This document shows positions 1 to 9,021 of a stretch of DNA of 17,830 nt, piece by piece (within the stretch, counting starts at the first letter, position 1; the number at the start of each line of letters is the position of its first letter). Location of the stretch: contig JAICKM010000045.1 of the NCBI GenBank assembly GCA_025927935.1, forward strand, positions 1-17,830. The letters are read 5' to 3'. The DNA is from Chloroflexia bacterium (GTDB lineage Bacteria; Chloroflexota; Chloroflexia; QHBQ01; JADMIH01). Made by a program: the position numbers and the translations under genes. The notes under the pieces were generated by a model. The model worked only from the letters and a program-made list of their open reading frames with translations, ran no database searches and was not told the DNA's origin.

Positions 1-1455
1 GCCTTCACCGACATCTCCGCCGAAAATCTGGACATGGTGACGCAGCTTTGCCGCCGCGACATCGCCGCCAACGAGCTGCCCGCGCAACTGATCGCCACGA
101 CCGACCGCCGCGCCGCGCTCACGGATGCCGATTATGTGATTTACACGATCCGCCAGGGCGGCCTGGCGGCGTTTCAGACCGACATCGACATCCCGCTGAA
201 ATACGGCGTGGACCAGTGCGTGGGCGACACGCTCTGCGCGGGCGGGCTGATGTATGCCCAGCGCACCATCCCAGCGCTGCTCGACTTCTGCCGCGACATC
301 CGCGAGGTCGCCAAACCGGGCGCGCTGCTGCTGAACTACTCCAACCCCATGGCGATGAACACCTGGGCGTGCAACCAGTACGGCGGCGTGCCGGCTATCG
401 GCCTGTGCCACGGTGTGCAAGGCGCGCACTGGCAGATCACCCGTGCGGTGGAGCAATGGGCGCGGGGCGAAGGCATGATCGCCCCGGATACCAAACTGCA
501 CCGGCGCGACGTGGACGTGGTCTTCGCCGGGATCAACCACCAGACCTGGTGCATCCGGGCGACATGGCGCGGCATCGACCTCATCCCGCGACTCTACGAG
601 TTGATGTCCGCCGTCGAGGAGTTCCGGCAGACCGAGAAGGTGCGGCTCGACGTGCTCAAGCGCTTCGGCTACTACAGCACCGAGTCGAACGGGCACCTGA
701 GCGAGTACCTGCCCTGGTACCGCAAGCGCCCGGAGGAGATCGCCCAGTGGATCGATCTGGGCAGTTGGATCAACGGCGAAACGGGCGGCTACCTGCGCGT
801 CTGCACCGAGTCGCGCAACTGGTTCGAGACCGACTTCCCCAACTGGCTGGACGCCGAGCCGCCGCGCTTCACGCCGGAGACGCGCAGCGAGGAGCACGGC
901 TCCTACATCATCGAGGCGCTGGAGACCGGGCGCATCTACCGCGGGCATTTCAACGTGGTCAACCGCGGCCACATCCCCAACCTGCCCGCCGGTTGCGTGA
1001 TCGAGATTCCCGGCTATGTGGACCGCAGCGGCGTGCAGATGCCGGTGGTGGGTGATCTGCCGCTGGCCTGCGCCGCTACCTGCGCCGCCAGCATCCGCGT
1101 GCAGCACATGGGCATGGAGGCCGCCGTCCACGGCGACGTGACCTTGCTGAAGCAGGCCATGCTGCATGACCCGCTGGTGGGCGCGGTTTGCAACCCGGAG
1201 GAAGTCTGGCAGATGACCGACGAGTTGCTGGTGGCCCAGGCCGAGTGGCTGCCGCAATATCGCGCTGAGGTGCCGCGGGCCGCCGCCCGCCTGGCCGCCG
1301 CCGAACGCGACGGCACACGGGTACGGCTCCGCGAAACCCGTGGCGCGGCGCGGGTGCGCACCAAGAGTGTGGAGGACATGGCGCGCGACAAAGCGGCGGC
1401 CCGCGCCAATGCCGCCGCCGCGGACAAGGCTCAGATGACTCGCCACGCATCCTGA
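1..1455 (+). CDS. Family 4 glycoside hydrolase (alpha-glucosidase/alpha-galactosidase type), 5' partial
   Basis: The frame is open from base 1, so the true start lies outside the window. By comparison with family members of about 430-480 residues, roughly 40-60 N-terminal residues are missing, including the NAD-binding glycine loop. Visible hallmarks are DADYVIYTIRQGG, NYSNPMAMNT, LCHGVQG and GINHQTW. In family 4 enzymes the Cys of CHGVQG and the His of GxNHxxW bind the catalytic Mn2+, and both are present. These enzymes cleave alpha-glycosides in the cytoplasm by NAD-dependent oxidation, elimination and reduction. The substrate (alpha-glucoside, alpha-galactoside or alpha-glucuronide) cannot be set from sequence alone. 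The last ~50 residues form an Ala/Arg-rich tail (for example RARVRTKSVEDMARDKAAAR-like composition) beyond the usual family end. No sugar transporter is visible downstream; any partners would lie to the left of the window. Confidence 0.9.
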   Translation, partial: AFTDISAENLDMVTQLCRRDIAANELPAQLIATTDRRAALTDADYVIYTIRQGGLAAFQTDIDIPLKYGVDQCVGDTLCAGGLMYAQRTIPALLDFCRDIREVAKPGALLLNYSNPMAMNTWACNQYGGVPAIGLCHGVQGAHWQITRAVEQWARGEGMIAPDTKLHRRDVDVVFAGINHQTWCIRATWRGIDLIPRLYELMSAVEEFRQTEKVRLDVLKRFGYYSTESNGHLSEYLPWYRKRPEEIAQWIDLGSWINGETGGYLRVCTESRNWFETDFPNWLDAEPPRFTPETRSEEHGSYIIEALETGRIYRGHFNVVNRGHIPNLPAGCVIEIPGYVDRSGVQMPVVGDLPLACAATCAASIRVQHMGMEAAVHGDVTLLKQAMLHDPLVGAVCNPEEVWQMTDELLVAQAEWLPQYRAEVPRAAARLAAAERDGTRVRLRETRGAARVRTKSVEDMARDKAAARANAAAADKAQMTRHAS

Positions 1456-1467
1456 TCTCACGGGATA

Positions 1468-1542
1468 TGTCACTCTGAGCGGGGCGAAGAGTCTCGCCGC
1501 GTTGGGTAAAAGACGAGATTCTTCGCCCCGCTCCGAATGACA
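1468..1542. repeat. 29-bp imperfect inverted repeat (MITE/REP-like palindrome)
   Basis: The left arm at 1468-1496 contains TGAGCGGGGCGAAGA. The right arm at 1514-1542 contains TCTTCGCCCCGCTC. The arms pair over 29 positions with three mismatches around a 17-nt loop. The element starts 12 bases after the glycosidase stop codon. I recall palindromes of this type (TGTCATTCTGAGC... paired with ...GACA) as dispersed intergenic elements in Chloroflexota and some other phyla. It could act as an mRNA-stabilising or terminating hairpin, but there is no T-run after it. Confidence 0.75.
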
Positions 1543-1643
1543 ATGGAAGCTACTACGACCTACTCAGTACCCGGCGGCGGACCCTTAGCTGCAACATGCC
1601 GGATGCCACCACTGTGCTCGACAGGAGGAAGGGGAAAGTGCAG

Positions 1644-2141
1644 ATGGACAAGTTTGAGCGCCAGTCCAAGCCGGGACGGCGGACCGAGGGTGACGTCATG
1701 GGCAAGGCCCGCGGGCGGCCGATCTTCCCGGCCTGGTCGCAACCCATCCGCGGCACTCCCCCCCGGCTGGTCACCCCGGCGCGGGTGCTGGCGCTGCTCC
1801 TCCGCCTCTACGCCGGGATCATCTTCATCCCCTACGGCTTCGACAAGTTGCTCAACAATAACCAGACCTACGGCATGGATGCCGACATGTTTCGCGCCAT
1901 CGGCGTGCCCTTCCCGGAGCTGGCGCAGGTGCTAATCGGCGTGCTGGAGCTATTCGGCGGCGTGCTGTTGCTGAGCGGATTCCTCACGCGGTTCTGGGCG
2001 GCGTTGCTCGCCGTCGATATGCTGGTGGCGATGATCCTGGTCGGCAACACCTCCGTCGAGGCGCCGCTGTTCGTGACCTGCCTGCTGTTGATCCCGCTGG
2101 GCGGCGGGCTGCTGTCGGGCGATCTGCTGCTGGACTACTGA
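1644..2141 (+). CDS. DoxX family membrane protein
   Basis: The protein has 165 residues from the ATG at 1644. It has a basic, hydrophilic N-terminal stretch of about 45 residues, then four hydrophobic segments typical of DoxX: LALLLRLYAGIIFIPYGFDK, a segment around AQVLIGVLELFGGVLLLSG, AALLAVDMLVAMILV and FVTCLLLIPLGGGLL. The small, Gly-rich four-helix layout and the GFDKLL sequence after helix 1 fit the family. DoxX proteins are inner-membrane proteins linked to quinone or sulfur redox chemistry in a few cases; most are uncharacterised. The start is ambiguous: AGGAGGAAGGGG at 1623-1634 could serve a GTG at 1638 or the ATG at 1644, and another in-frame ATG at 1698 would still keep all four helices. 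It is followed 55 bases later by the methyltransferase gene, so the two could be co-transcribed. Confidence 0.85.
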   Translation: MDKFERQSKPGRRTEGDVMGKARGRPIFPAWSQPIRGTPPRLVTPARVLALLLRLYAGIIFIPYGFDKLLNNNQTYGMDADMFRAIGVPFPELAQVLIGVLELFGGVLLLSGFLTRFWAALLAVDMLVAMILVGNTSVEAPLFVTCLLLIPLGGGLLSGDLLLDY

Positions 2142-2196
2142 ACCCCGCTGCATCCTTAGCCGTCCCGCGAGAAGATATCCCCAGGAGCTTACGCTG

Positions 2197-2946
2197 ATGC
2201 CTTACGTCGACGACTTTTCCAAGCAAGCCAGCGAGTACCGGCGCCACCGGCCGCACTACCCGGATGCGTTGTTCGCGTATCTCGCCGGGCTGGCCCCCGG
2301 GCGCAGGCTGGCCCTGGACTGCGGCACCGGCAACGGCCAGGCCGCGGAGGGCGTGGCCCGGCATTTCGCGGCGGTCGTCGCCACCGACGCCAGCGCGCGC
2401 CAGATCGCCAACGCCGCGCCGCACCCACGGGTGACATATAAGGTGGCTCCAGCCGATCAGTCCGGCCTGGCGGATCATTCAGTCGATCTGATCACGGTGG
2501 CCCAGGCGATGCACTGGTTCGACCTGCCGGAGTTCTATGCCGAGGCGCGGCGCGTCTTGCGGCCCGGCGGCGTGCTGGCTGCCTGGTGCTATCATCTGAT
2601 CGATGTGGACCCCGCGCTAAACCGGGTGTTCGAGCGCTTCTTTGAGGAGATCATCGGCCCCTACTGGTCGCCGGGAGCCGAGTGGGTCAGCGATCATTAC
2701 CAAACGATCCCCTTCCCCTTCGCCGCCGTCTCGGCGCCCGCCTTCACGCTCGATGTCGAGTGGGTGCTGGAGGATCTGATCGGCTATTTCAAAAGTTGGT
2801 CGGGCCGGCTGCGCTTCATGGAGGTGCAGGGGTACGACCCGCTGGAGGAGATCCGCGACGAACTGGCGGCGGCGTGGGGCGATCCGCGGACCCGGCGGTC
2901 CATCCGCTGGCCGCTCTATTTCCGCATCGGGCGCGTTCCGGACTGA
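2197..2946 (+). CDS. Class I SAM-dependent methyltransferase
   Basis: The protein has 249 residues and is complete. AGGAG at 2183-2187 sits 9 bases before the ATG. Motif I is LALDCGTGNGQ (residues 38-48). An acidic residue after strand 2 (VATDAS, D64) would hold the SAM ribose. AQAMHWFD (102-109) is the post-motif typical of the methyltransferase-11/25-like group that includes trans-aconitate and Crg1-type enzymes. RRVLRPGGVLAAW marks motif III. The N-terminal FSKQASEYRRHRPHYP segment is also usual for this group, where it forms a lid over the small-molecule substrate. The protein is soluble, and the substrate cannot be predicted. It faces the small leftward gene at 3093 convergently across a 146-base gap in which I see no clear terminator. 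Confidence 0.9.
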   Translation: MPYVDDFSKQASEYRRHRPHYPDALFAYLAGLAPGRRLALDCGTGNGQAAEGVARHFAAVVATDASARQIANAAPHPRVTYKVAPADQSGLADHSVDLITVAQAMHWFDLPEFYAEARRVLRPGGVLAAWCYHLIDVDPALNRVFERFFEEIIGPYWSPGAEWVSDHYQTIPFPFAAVSAPAFTLDVEWVLEDLIGYFKSWSGRLRFMEVQGYDPLEEIRDELAAAWGDPRTRRSIRWPLYFRIGRVPD

Positions 2947-3092
2947 GGCGCGAGGGGTGGCTGCCCCGTCTCGAACGGGCGCCTGGTGCAGCCGGCGCCC
3001 GAAACAGGCGTGGCTCACCTGCGCCGGGGCGATCAAAGGTGCAATATGGGGCGCCAAGACCTGTTCGGGTCACCGGTTGCAGCAGCCGCAGG

Positions 3093-3422
3093 CTAGTCGT
3101 ATTTCTTCAGTACAACATAATCGGTGTGGGGGTAGTCAGCCAGGAACCGGTCCACTATCTCGCGGGCTTGCTGTTCCCCCTGCGGATTCTCGGTCGAATG
3201 GGGCATCCCCTCTTCGGGCCAGAGTTGCTTCAAGCGTTCTTCACTCTCGATCTCGAAGACGACGACGTACTGGCCCGCGCGCGCACCCTGGATGCCCCTG
3301 GCGAGGTACGTTTTCACTCCAGGCAACCCGAACCCGCTGCCCGCCAGGGCGGCTTGCTCCCACTCCTCGGCAGAGACTCCTGGCTTCAAGCGAATCTCGT
3401 GGATCCCCAGTACCTTAGCCAT
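3093..3422 (-). CDS. Small hypothetical protein, probable dimeric alpha/beta-barrel fold
   Basis: The protein has 109 residues from the ATG ending at 3422. AAGGAGG (complement of 3430-3436) lies 7 bases upstream and decides this start over an earlier in-frame one at 3479. The sequence opens MAKVLGIHEIRLKPGVSAEE and later has LPGVKTYLARG, QYVVVFEIESEERLKQLWP and a C-terminal VVLKKYD. The order strand (HEIRLKPG), helix (AEEWEQAA), strand, strand (YVVVFEIES) and helix (EERLKQLW) is what small ferredoxin-like dimeric alpha/beta-barrel proteins show, such as the ABM, EthD or NIPSNAP types. This is a fold-level inference; I do not recognise a specific family and no reaction can be assigned. The gene has its own likely promoter just upstream and stands alone. 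Confidence 0.75.
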   Translation of the reverse strand: MAKVLGIHEIRLKPGVSAEEWEQAALAGSGFGLPGVKTYLARGIQGARAGQYVVVFEIESEERLKQLWPEEGMPHSTENPQGEQQAREIVDRFLADYPHTDYVVLKKYD

Positions 3423-3457
3423 TGTGCTGCCTCCTTTGTGGTTGGCCGCGGCGACTG

Positions 3458-3486
3458 ATCTTAGCACGGCGGCGAGCAAAGTGCCA
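3458..3486 (-). promoter_or_regulatory. Putative extended -10 promoter for the 3422 gene
   Basis: On the minus strand, TGCTAAGAT (complement of 3458-3466) forms an extended -10 element. A weak -35 match TGGCAC (complement of 3481-3486) lies 17 bases upstream. Transcription would start about 30 bases before the start codon at 3422 and leave room for the strong ribosome binding site. Confidence 0.45.
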
Positions 3487-3616
3487 CCGCATGCGCGCCA
3501 CGGGTGGGCGGGGCTGCCTTACCCCACCGCAACAGCGTGACGCGCACCCCGCACCACTATCCGCAGGGACGCCGGCTATGCCAATGCCGGATCTTGCAGT
3601 GCCGGCTCCGGCTGCC

Positions 3617-3653
3617 GGCGCAAACTGATGGACTAGTGGTCGTGATGCTTCTT
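3617..3653. repeat. Direct repeat copy 1: duplicated 3' end of the DUF4157 gene
   Basis: This 37-bp stretch matches 3694-3730 with a single mismatch (3642 versus 3719), 77 bases apart. Read on the minus strand and extended to 3659, it encodes T-K-K-K-H-H-D-H-stop. The true gene ends T-K-K-H-R-D-H-stop. Copy 1 therefore looks like a stranded duplicate of the gene's 3' tail. A cluster of four GCCGG motifs lies just beyond it at 3571-3619. Confidence 0.85.
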
Positions 3654-3660
3654 CTTCGTT

Positions 3661-3689
3661 AGTGTACTCTATCGCGTCCCGGTTGTCAA
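3661..3689 (-). promoter_or_regulatory. Near-consensus sigma-70 promoter downstream of the DUF4157 gene
   Basis: On the minus strand, -35 TTGACA (complement of 3684-3689) and -10 TACACT (complement of 3661-3666) are separated by exactly 17 bases. It lies between the two copies of the duplicated gene tail and points left. The predicted RNA would begin near 3654 with the sequence encoding the duplicated tail, then run about 230 bases to the gene starting at 3422. Confidence 0.55.
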
Positions 3690-3693
3690 GGGT

Positions 3694-3730
3694 GGCGCAA
3701 ACTGATGGACTAGTGGTCGCGATGCTTCTT
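3694..3730. repeat. Direct repeat copy 2, spanning the true 3' end of the DUF4157 gene
   Basis: This is the partner of 3617-3653 (36 of 37 bases identical). It includes the stop codon (complement of 3710-3712) and the last codons of the large leftward gene, plus 16 bases beyond the stop. Confidence 0.85.
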
Positions 3731-6700
3731 AGTGGGCGACTCGTCGTCGCCGCCGACGGAGGCCGCGTGGAGGGCGCTCATCGCGTCGGTGAAGCCCTGC
3801 GTATACCCGCTCTCGCGCCGGTGCATGTTGATCGTGCGCGCCATGGCGGCCTGGACCCCGTCATTGTAATCATTCCAGCCCAGCGAATAGGCCGGCCGCG
3901 TGGGATCGTCGGCGGCGGGCACCGGTTGCCCGCGGGCTACCACGCCGGCGCGGTAATCCTGGAAGCCCTGCGCTTTCGCGCTGCTGTCGGTGGGCACGGC
4001 ACCGTGCAGGTTGACCACGGCGGCCCGCGCGTGATCCACCCCCGCCCGGTACTCGGCGTGCCCGGCGGCGCCACCCGGCGCGGTGGGCGCCACCCCGCCG
4101 AGGTTGGCGCGGGCGGCGTTGTAGCCCGCTATGTAGGCGGCGTGCCCGGCAGCGGCGATGTTCGCGGCAGTGCTTCCGCCCGGCGCCGGCGATCCGCCAC
4201 GAGCCGTCGCCACGCCCATCTCATAGTAGAAGCCGCTCAGGTAGCCGCCGTTGGTGGACGGCGCAGCCACGGCGTTCAAGGCGGTGCCCGCGTCGACCTG
4301 GCGGCGCAACTCGGCCCGCCCGTCCGCGCAGTCGCGCCAGCCCCGGTTCGCGGCGGGGTGCGTGCCGTCCGGGCCACCACCCGTCTTGTGCGCGGTCACG
4401 CCGGTGCGGTACAGCGCGAAGCCGGCCTGGTTGCCGCTGCCGGCGGGGGCCGCGCCTTCCAGGTTGTCGAGGCTGGTCTGCGCGTGGGTGACACCCGCCC
4501 AGAAGTCGTCGAAGCCTGCCTTGCCGCCCACGGTCGCCGGCGGGGTGGCGGTCGGCAGGGCGGTGCGCGCCTGGGTGACCCCATCCTTATATTCGGCGAA
4601 ACCGGTCTGCGCCGCGCTCCCCGCGGGCGGGGCGCCGTCCAGGTCGGTACGCGCCGCCGCCAGCCCGGCCAGGTACTCAGTGTGCCCGGCGGCCCCGCCC
4701 TGCTCGGTGGGGGTGGCCGACGCCGAGTCGGAGCGCGCGGCGTTGTAGCCCGCCACGTAGGCAGCATGCCCGGCGGCGGCCACGGTCGAGGCCGTGTCGG
4801 TGCGGGACACCGTGGAGCCGAGGTCGGCACGGGCCACGGCCACCCCCGCCTCGTAATAGAAGCCCCAGGCATAGCCGCCTGTGGACTTGGCCGGCTTCGC
4901 ATCCTTGATCGCCACGCTGGACGCCACCTGCAGGCGCAAGTCGGCGCGCCCGTCCGCACAATCCGCCCAGGCCGTGGCGTAGGCCGGGCGCGTGCCGTCA
5001 TTCGCCCGGCCCGCCTGGTGGGCGTCCACGCCCGCCTTGTACTCGGCGAAGCCCGCCTGCCGGCCGCTGCCGTCCGGCGCGGCCCCCGCCAGATTGTCCA
5101 GGTTCGCCTGGGCATGGGCGGCCCCGGCCCAAAACTCCTCGAAGCCCGCCTTGCCGCCCACGGTCGCGGGCGGGGTGCCGGTGGGGGCCGTCGTGCGCGC
5201 CAGCGTGACCCCAGCCTTGTACTCGGCGAAGCCGGCGGCCACCCCGCTCTCCGTCGGGGCGGTCCCATCCAGGTTGGCGCGCGCCGCCGCGACGCCGGCC
5301 TGGTAGTCGGCGTGCCCGGTCGCCCCGCCCTGTTCGGCGGGCGCTGTCGACTTGGAGTCGCTGCGAGCGGCGTTGTAGCCCGCCAGATATGCCGCGTGCC
5401 CGGCGGCGGCGACGGTGTGGGCGGTGGTCGTGCCCTCCACCTTCGAGCTGAGATCAGCGCGGGCCATGGCCACTCCGACCTCGTAGTAGAATCCCCAGAG
5501 ATAGCCGCTCTCGGTTTTGCCCGGCTTCACCGCGTCCAGGGGCGTGCTCGCCGCCACTTGGCGGCGCAATTCGGTGCGCCCGGCCTCGCACTCCTGCCAA
5601 CCGGCAGAGTAGGCCACGCGCTTGCCGTCATTCGCGCTCCCGGCCTGGTGGGCGGTCACGCCCGCCTTGTACTCGGCGAAGCCCTCTTTCTTGCCGCTCT
5701 CGGCGGGGGGGGCGCCCGCCAGACTGTCGAGGCTCGCTTGCGCGTGGGCAGCGCCAGCCCAGAAGTCGTCGAAGCCCGCCTGCCCCGCGGCGTTGCCCAC
5801 GGTCGCGCCGGGGCCGGTGGTCCGGGCGAGTTTGACACCCTCCTGGTATTCCGCAAAGGCGGCCCTGGCCGCGCTCTCGGTGGGCGGAGCCGCGCTCAGG
5901 TCGGCGCGCGCTGCCGTGACCCCGGCCAGGTAGTCGGCGTGGCCGGTGGCCTGACCCTGCTCGGTGGGCGCCGCCGCTTTCAGGTCGCCCCGCGCCGCCT
6001 GATAGCCGGCCAGATAGGCCGCGTGGCCTACCGCCGCGACGGTGTCCGGCGTGCCGCCACTGGGCGCGCCGGAACCGAGGTCGGCGCGGGCCACGGCCAC
6101 CCCGGCCTCATAGTAGAAACCCCAGGCATAGCCGCCTTCGGTTTTCGTGGGCTTGACATCCTTGAGCGGGGTCCCGGCGGTAAGCTGCTGGCGCAACTCC
6201 TTGCGCCCGGCCTCGCAATCCAGCCAGCCCTGGGCAAAGGCGAGCTTCTTCGGGTCGTTGGCCGTGCCCGCCTTATGCGCCTGCACACCTGCCCGATACG
6301 CCTCGAAGCCCGCCTTTCTACCGCTCTCGGCAGGGGTGGCGCCCACCAGGTTATCCAGGCTCGCCTGAGCGTGAGTCACGCCCTCCCAGAAGTGGGTGAA
6401 GCCGACCAACCCGGCGGGGGTCGCGGGCGGGGTGCCGCCGGGTCGCGTGGTCTCGGCCAGGGTCACCCCGTCCTTGTAATCGGTGAAGCCCGCCTGGGCC
6501 GCGCTTTCCGCCGGCACGGGGCCGCTCAGGTTGGTCTCCGCGGCGGTTGCGCCGGCCAAGTAATCGGCGTGGCCGGTGGCCCCGCCGCGTTCGGCGGGCG
6601 CCGCCGATTTAGGATCCTTCCTCGCCGCCTTGTAACCGGTCAGATAGGCGCCGTGACCCACGCCGGCGATGCCGGCGGGAACCGTGCCGCTGGGCGCGGG

Positions 6701-8947
6701 CGAGGCGAGGTCGGCGCGCGCCACGGCCACGCCCGCCTCATAGTAGAAGCCCCACAGATAGCCACTCTCGGCTTTGGCGGGGACGAGCGCGGCGGGAAGG
6801 GTGCCCCCGGCGAGTTGTGCGCTCGCGTCTTTGCGCCCGGCCTCGCAGTCCTTCCAACCCTGCGAATACGCGGGCCGCTTGGCATCGTCGGCCTCGTTTT
6901 GCGTATAGGCTTCCACGCCCGCCTTGTACTCATCGAAGCCGGTTTTCTTGCCGCTTTCAGCCGGGTCCGCGCCCAGCAGGTTCGCCAGGGAGGCGCGGGC
7001 GTGGGCCTGCCCGTCCACGTAGTCTTTATGCCCGGCCTGCTGGCCCGGATTCGTGGCGTGGGCGGCCTTCCCGCTCTTCGCATCCGCCACACCCGCGTCG
7101 TAGTCGGTTTTGCCCGTCGTGAAGGCCAGCCCATAGCGCTTCGCCGGGAGCTTATCCTGCGCGGCCTTCACGCCCTCGTCATAGTGCGTGGTCGCGCGCT
7201 TGTAGTCGTTATCCTTGACCGTGCCGGCGGTTTTGCGCGCGGCGTCGACGGTGCCGCCCTGGATGTCGCTGACCGCTTTCCAGGCCACCGGTTCCTCATA
7301 GGGGCGCCCGCCCGCGCCCTTGGTTTTATGCGGCGGATTGCGCGTCCAGGTTTGGCTCTCCTTGAATTTGGTCGCATGCGTGGTCATGGCGTGCGACAGC
7401 GGCTTGCCGGGATACGCCTGATCGCGTTTCGTAGCTTTTTCGCTGTCACTGCGGCGCGTCCCCCCGCCGACATAGGACAAGGGGCTGGGGATGTTCAGGG
7501 AGGCTGTGTGGGCCTTGGTTGACGTGCCCGGCTGGGGGGAGAGGGGATCCAGCTCGTCCCAATCGAGCGCCAAGTGGCTGGCGTAGCGGAAGGTGGTATC
7601 CTTGGTCGCGTCGATATTGACATTGCCGTAGGTAGGGTGCGTGTTAAACGTGGCCTGGTCCGTCGGCGACTCGGGGTCGTATCCCAACCGCTTCAGCAGA
7701 CGCGGCAGCGAGTCGGTGCTGTAGGTCACTTTGACGTGGTACTTATACCACCCCCCCGCCTTACGCCCCTTGTTGATCACGGTTTCCGCGAGATTTTTAT
7801 GGTCGGCGTTGGTGATGAATTTGGGAAACGCGGTGAGGTTCTTCGGCTCATCACCGGGACCGCCCATCTGTTCGTTGAGTAAGTGCCCCTGTACGTACTG
7901 CTCCGATTCGGAGGCGGCGGTAAACAGATTCATCCGCCGCCTGGAGAGCACCGTATTGCTCTGGCCGGCATCTGACCCTCCGGGCGGGGGGACCGCCCCC
8001 AGCGGATGAATGGTCACCTCAGTGCCTTCACCGCTGGCATCCACCGGGGCCCAAACCGGCGTCGCAGTGGTTAGCCGCTGGATGGGCGCGCGTCCTGGCG
8101 TGGCCCCCGTGGGCTGCGATCCGCGGGTGCGCTGGACCGGCGGCGCGGCGGGCGCGGCGGCGGCCTGGCGGCCCAGGGTGTCGGCTTCGCTTTCCAGCCC
8201 GTGGTCGTCGTTGAGCGGCAAGCCCTTGGCCTGGCGGGTGACGCCCACCCGGCCCTGCCGCTGCTGCACCACGTGGGCCAGTTCGTGGCCCAGCACTTCC
8301 TGCCCGGCGTGGCTCTCCGGTTGGTACTGGCCCGGCGCGAAGTGGATCTCCGTGCCCTGGGCGAAGGCCAGCGCGCCCAGGTCCACGGCCTGTTGCGAGT
8401 TAGCGTGAATCCGCACATCGGAGAAGTCGGCGTCAAAGGCGCGCTCCATCTTGGCTTGCACGGCCACCGGTATCCCGGTCTCGCCCGCGGGCGCAGGCAG
8501 AGCGGCGCCAGGGTGCTCGCCGGGCGCCGGGGGTGGCCCGGCCACCGGCGGCAGCGCGACCGATCCCGGCGCTTCCGCGCTCACCGGAACCGGAGCGGCG
8601 CTGTCCAGCGCCGGCGTGGCGGTAGTCAGACCAGGCGGCGCGGACGCCGCGCCGCCTGGCGCGCTGCGCTGGATCATGCGGCGCGCGCTCCGGTTGCCGT
8701 GGGTGCGTTGCAGTTGCAGGAGGGCCGCCTGCCGGACAGGGCCGTTACCACGCCCGCCGCCCGCGGCATGGCCGAGCACCGGCGCCAGGGTCCCGGCCGA
8801 CACGGGCAGGGGCGCAGCGGGGGCCGGGCGGCGGGGATCGGCCACCTGGGGAGCTTGGTGAATGGCGTCGTGGGATGCGTCTACAGCATGATGGTCGGTT
8901 GCCACAGATCGCTCGATTTCTTTCGCCGTGGCGGCCGGGGTGCGCAT
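3710..8947 (-). CDS. Giant eCIS_core (DUF4157) protein with endonuclease-like segment and nested tandem repeats
   Basis: The protein has 1745 residues. Residues 77-93 carry the [16 protein letters not shown] motif common at the N-terminus of DUF4157 proteins. A Pro/Ala-rich linker follows. Residues ~160-235 form the eCIS_core domain, with [10 protein letters not shown] and the HExxH zincin motif HELAH at 221-225; E252 or E254 in LESEAD could be a third ligand. Residues ~350-385 contain [18 protein letters not shown] and a following N and H, resembling His-Me-finger non-specific nucleases (tentative). From about residue 578 to 1730 the chain is tandem repeats. The tail is short and charged (KKHRDH). 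There is no signal peptide or membrane segment. In known systems eCIS_core proteins associate with extracellular contractile injection systems, but no tail genes are visible here. The ATG ending at 8947 has no clear Shine-Dalgarno; a start a little further downstream is possible. The promoter at 9022-9050 fits this gene. Confidence 0.9.
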   Translation of the reverse strand: MRTPAATAKEIERSVATDHHAVDASHDAIHQAPQVADPRRPAPAAPLPVSAGTLAPVLGHAAGGGRGNGPVRQAALLQLQRTHGNRSARRMIQRSAPGGAASAPPGLTTATPALDSAAPVPVSAEAPGSVALPPVAGPPPAPGEHPGAALPAPAGETGIPVAVQAKMERAFDADFSDVRIHANSQQAVDLGALAFAQGTEIHFAPGQYQPESHAGQEVLGHELAHVVQQRQGRVGVTRQAKGLPLNDDHGLESEADTLGRQAAAAPAAPPVQRTRGSQPTGATPGRAPIQRLTTATPVWAPVDASGEGTEVTIHPLGAVPPPGGSDAGQSNTVLSRRRMNLFTAASESEQYVQGHLLNEQMGGPGDEPKNLTAFPKFITNADHKNLAETVINKGRKAGGWYKYHVKVTYSTDSLPRLLKRLGYDPESPTDQATFNTHPTYGNVNIDATKDTTFRYASHLALDWDELDPLSPQPGTSTKAHTASLNIPSPLSYVGGGTRRSDSEKATKRDQAYPGKPLSHAMTTHATKFKESQTWTRNPPHKTKGAGGRPYEEPVAWKAVSDIQGGTVDAARKTAGTVKDNDYKRATTHYDEGVKAAQDKLPAKRYGLAFTTGKTDYDAGVADAKSGKAAHATNPGQQAGHKDYVDGQAHARASLANLLGADPAESGKKTGFDEYKAGVEAYTQNEADDAKRPAYSQGWKDCEAGRKDASAQLAGGTLPAALVPAKAESGYLWGFYYEAGVAVARADLASPAPSGTVPAGIAGVGHGAYLTGYKAARKDPKSAAPAERGGATGHADYLAGATAAETNLSGPVPAESAAQAGFTDYKDGVTLAETTRPGGTPPATPAGLVGFTHFWEGVTHAQASLDNLVGATPAESGRKAGFEAYRAGVQAHKAGTANDPKKLAFAQGWLDCEAGRKELRQQLTAGTPLKDVKPTKTEGGYAWGFYYEAGVAVARADLGSGAPSGGTPDTVAAVGHAAYLAGYQAARGDLKAAAPTEQGQATGHADYLAGVTAARADLSAAPPTESAARAAFAEYQEGVKLARTTGPGATVGNAAGQAGFDDFWAGAAHAQASLDSLAGAPPAESGKKEGFAEYKAGVTAHQAGSANDGKRVAYSAGWQECEAGRTELRRQVAASTPLDAVKPGKTESGYLWGFYYEVGVAMARADLSSKVEGTTTAHTVAAAGHAAYLAGYNAARSDSKSTAPAEQGGATGHADYQAGVAAARANLDGTAPTESGVAAGFAEYKAGVTLARTTAPTGTPPATVGGKAGFEEFWAGAAHAQANLDNLAGAAPDGSGRQAGFAEYKAGVDAHQAGRANDGTRPAYATAWADCADGRADLRLQVASSVAIKDAKPAKSTGGYAWGFYYEAGVAVARADLGSTVSRTDTASTVAAAGHAAYVAGYNAARSDSASATPTEQGGAAGHTEYLAGLAAARTDLDGAPPAGSAAQTGFAEYKDGVTQARTALPTATPPATVGGKAGFDDFWAGVTHAQTSLDNLEGAAPAGSGNQAGFALYRTGVTAHKTGGGPDGTHPAANRGWRDCADGRAELRRQVDAGTALNAVAAPSTNGGYLSGFYYEMGVATARGGSPAPGGSTAANIAAAGHAAYIAGYNAARANLGGVAPTAPGGAAGHAEYRAGVDHARAAVVNLHGAVPTDSSAKAQGFQDYRAGVVARGQPVPAADDPTRPAYSLGWNDYNDGVQAAMARTINMHRRESGYTQGFTDAMSALHAASVGGDDESPTKKHRDH
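3760..7220 (-). repeat. Coding nested tandem-repeat array: five ~210-residue super-repeats of seven sub-repeats each
   Basis: The anchor motif GY-x-x-GFYYE-x-GVA recurs five times, with its complement near 4221, 4851, 5481, 6108 and 6738. The periods are 630, 630, 627 and 630 bases (210, 210, 209 and 210 residues). Inside each period a short core, aromatic-x-x-G-(V/Y/A)-x-x-A-(R/Q), recurs seven times. In one counted unit the spacings are 32, 28, 28, 28, 31, 27 and 35 residues. Position-specific features such as DCEAGR, FWAG and GHA-x-Y-(L/V)-AGY recur at the same slot of each super-repeat, so the seven-motif block was duplicated as a unit. Three looser sub-repeats precede the array (about 7010-7220). 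The copies differ at many bases. The array is probably helical and may be a stalk, scaffold or binding surface; this is inference. Confidence 0.9.
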
Positions 8948-9021
8948 CGGGCCGGCGCCGGGTGGAATGCAGATCGCCCGCGGAGGACCGGCAAGCGGTT
9001 CCCGCCCACCGATACTTTCAG

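Noticed and set aside
3760..7220. CRISPR-like or noncoding tandem array
   Set aside because: The repeats are ~630 bases long, diverged and keep the reading frame, so they are coding repeats and not CRISPR units with spacers.
3662..7522. Very long rightward open frame (1286 codons) opposite the giant gene
   Set aside because: Its translation is dominated by Gly, Arg, Ala and His with no domain, and it only mirrors the GC-rich repeats of the opposite strand, which has clear domains, a promoter and repeat periodicity in protein space.
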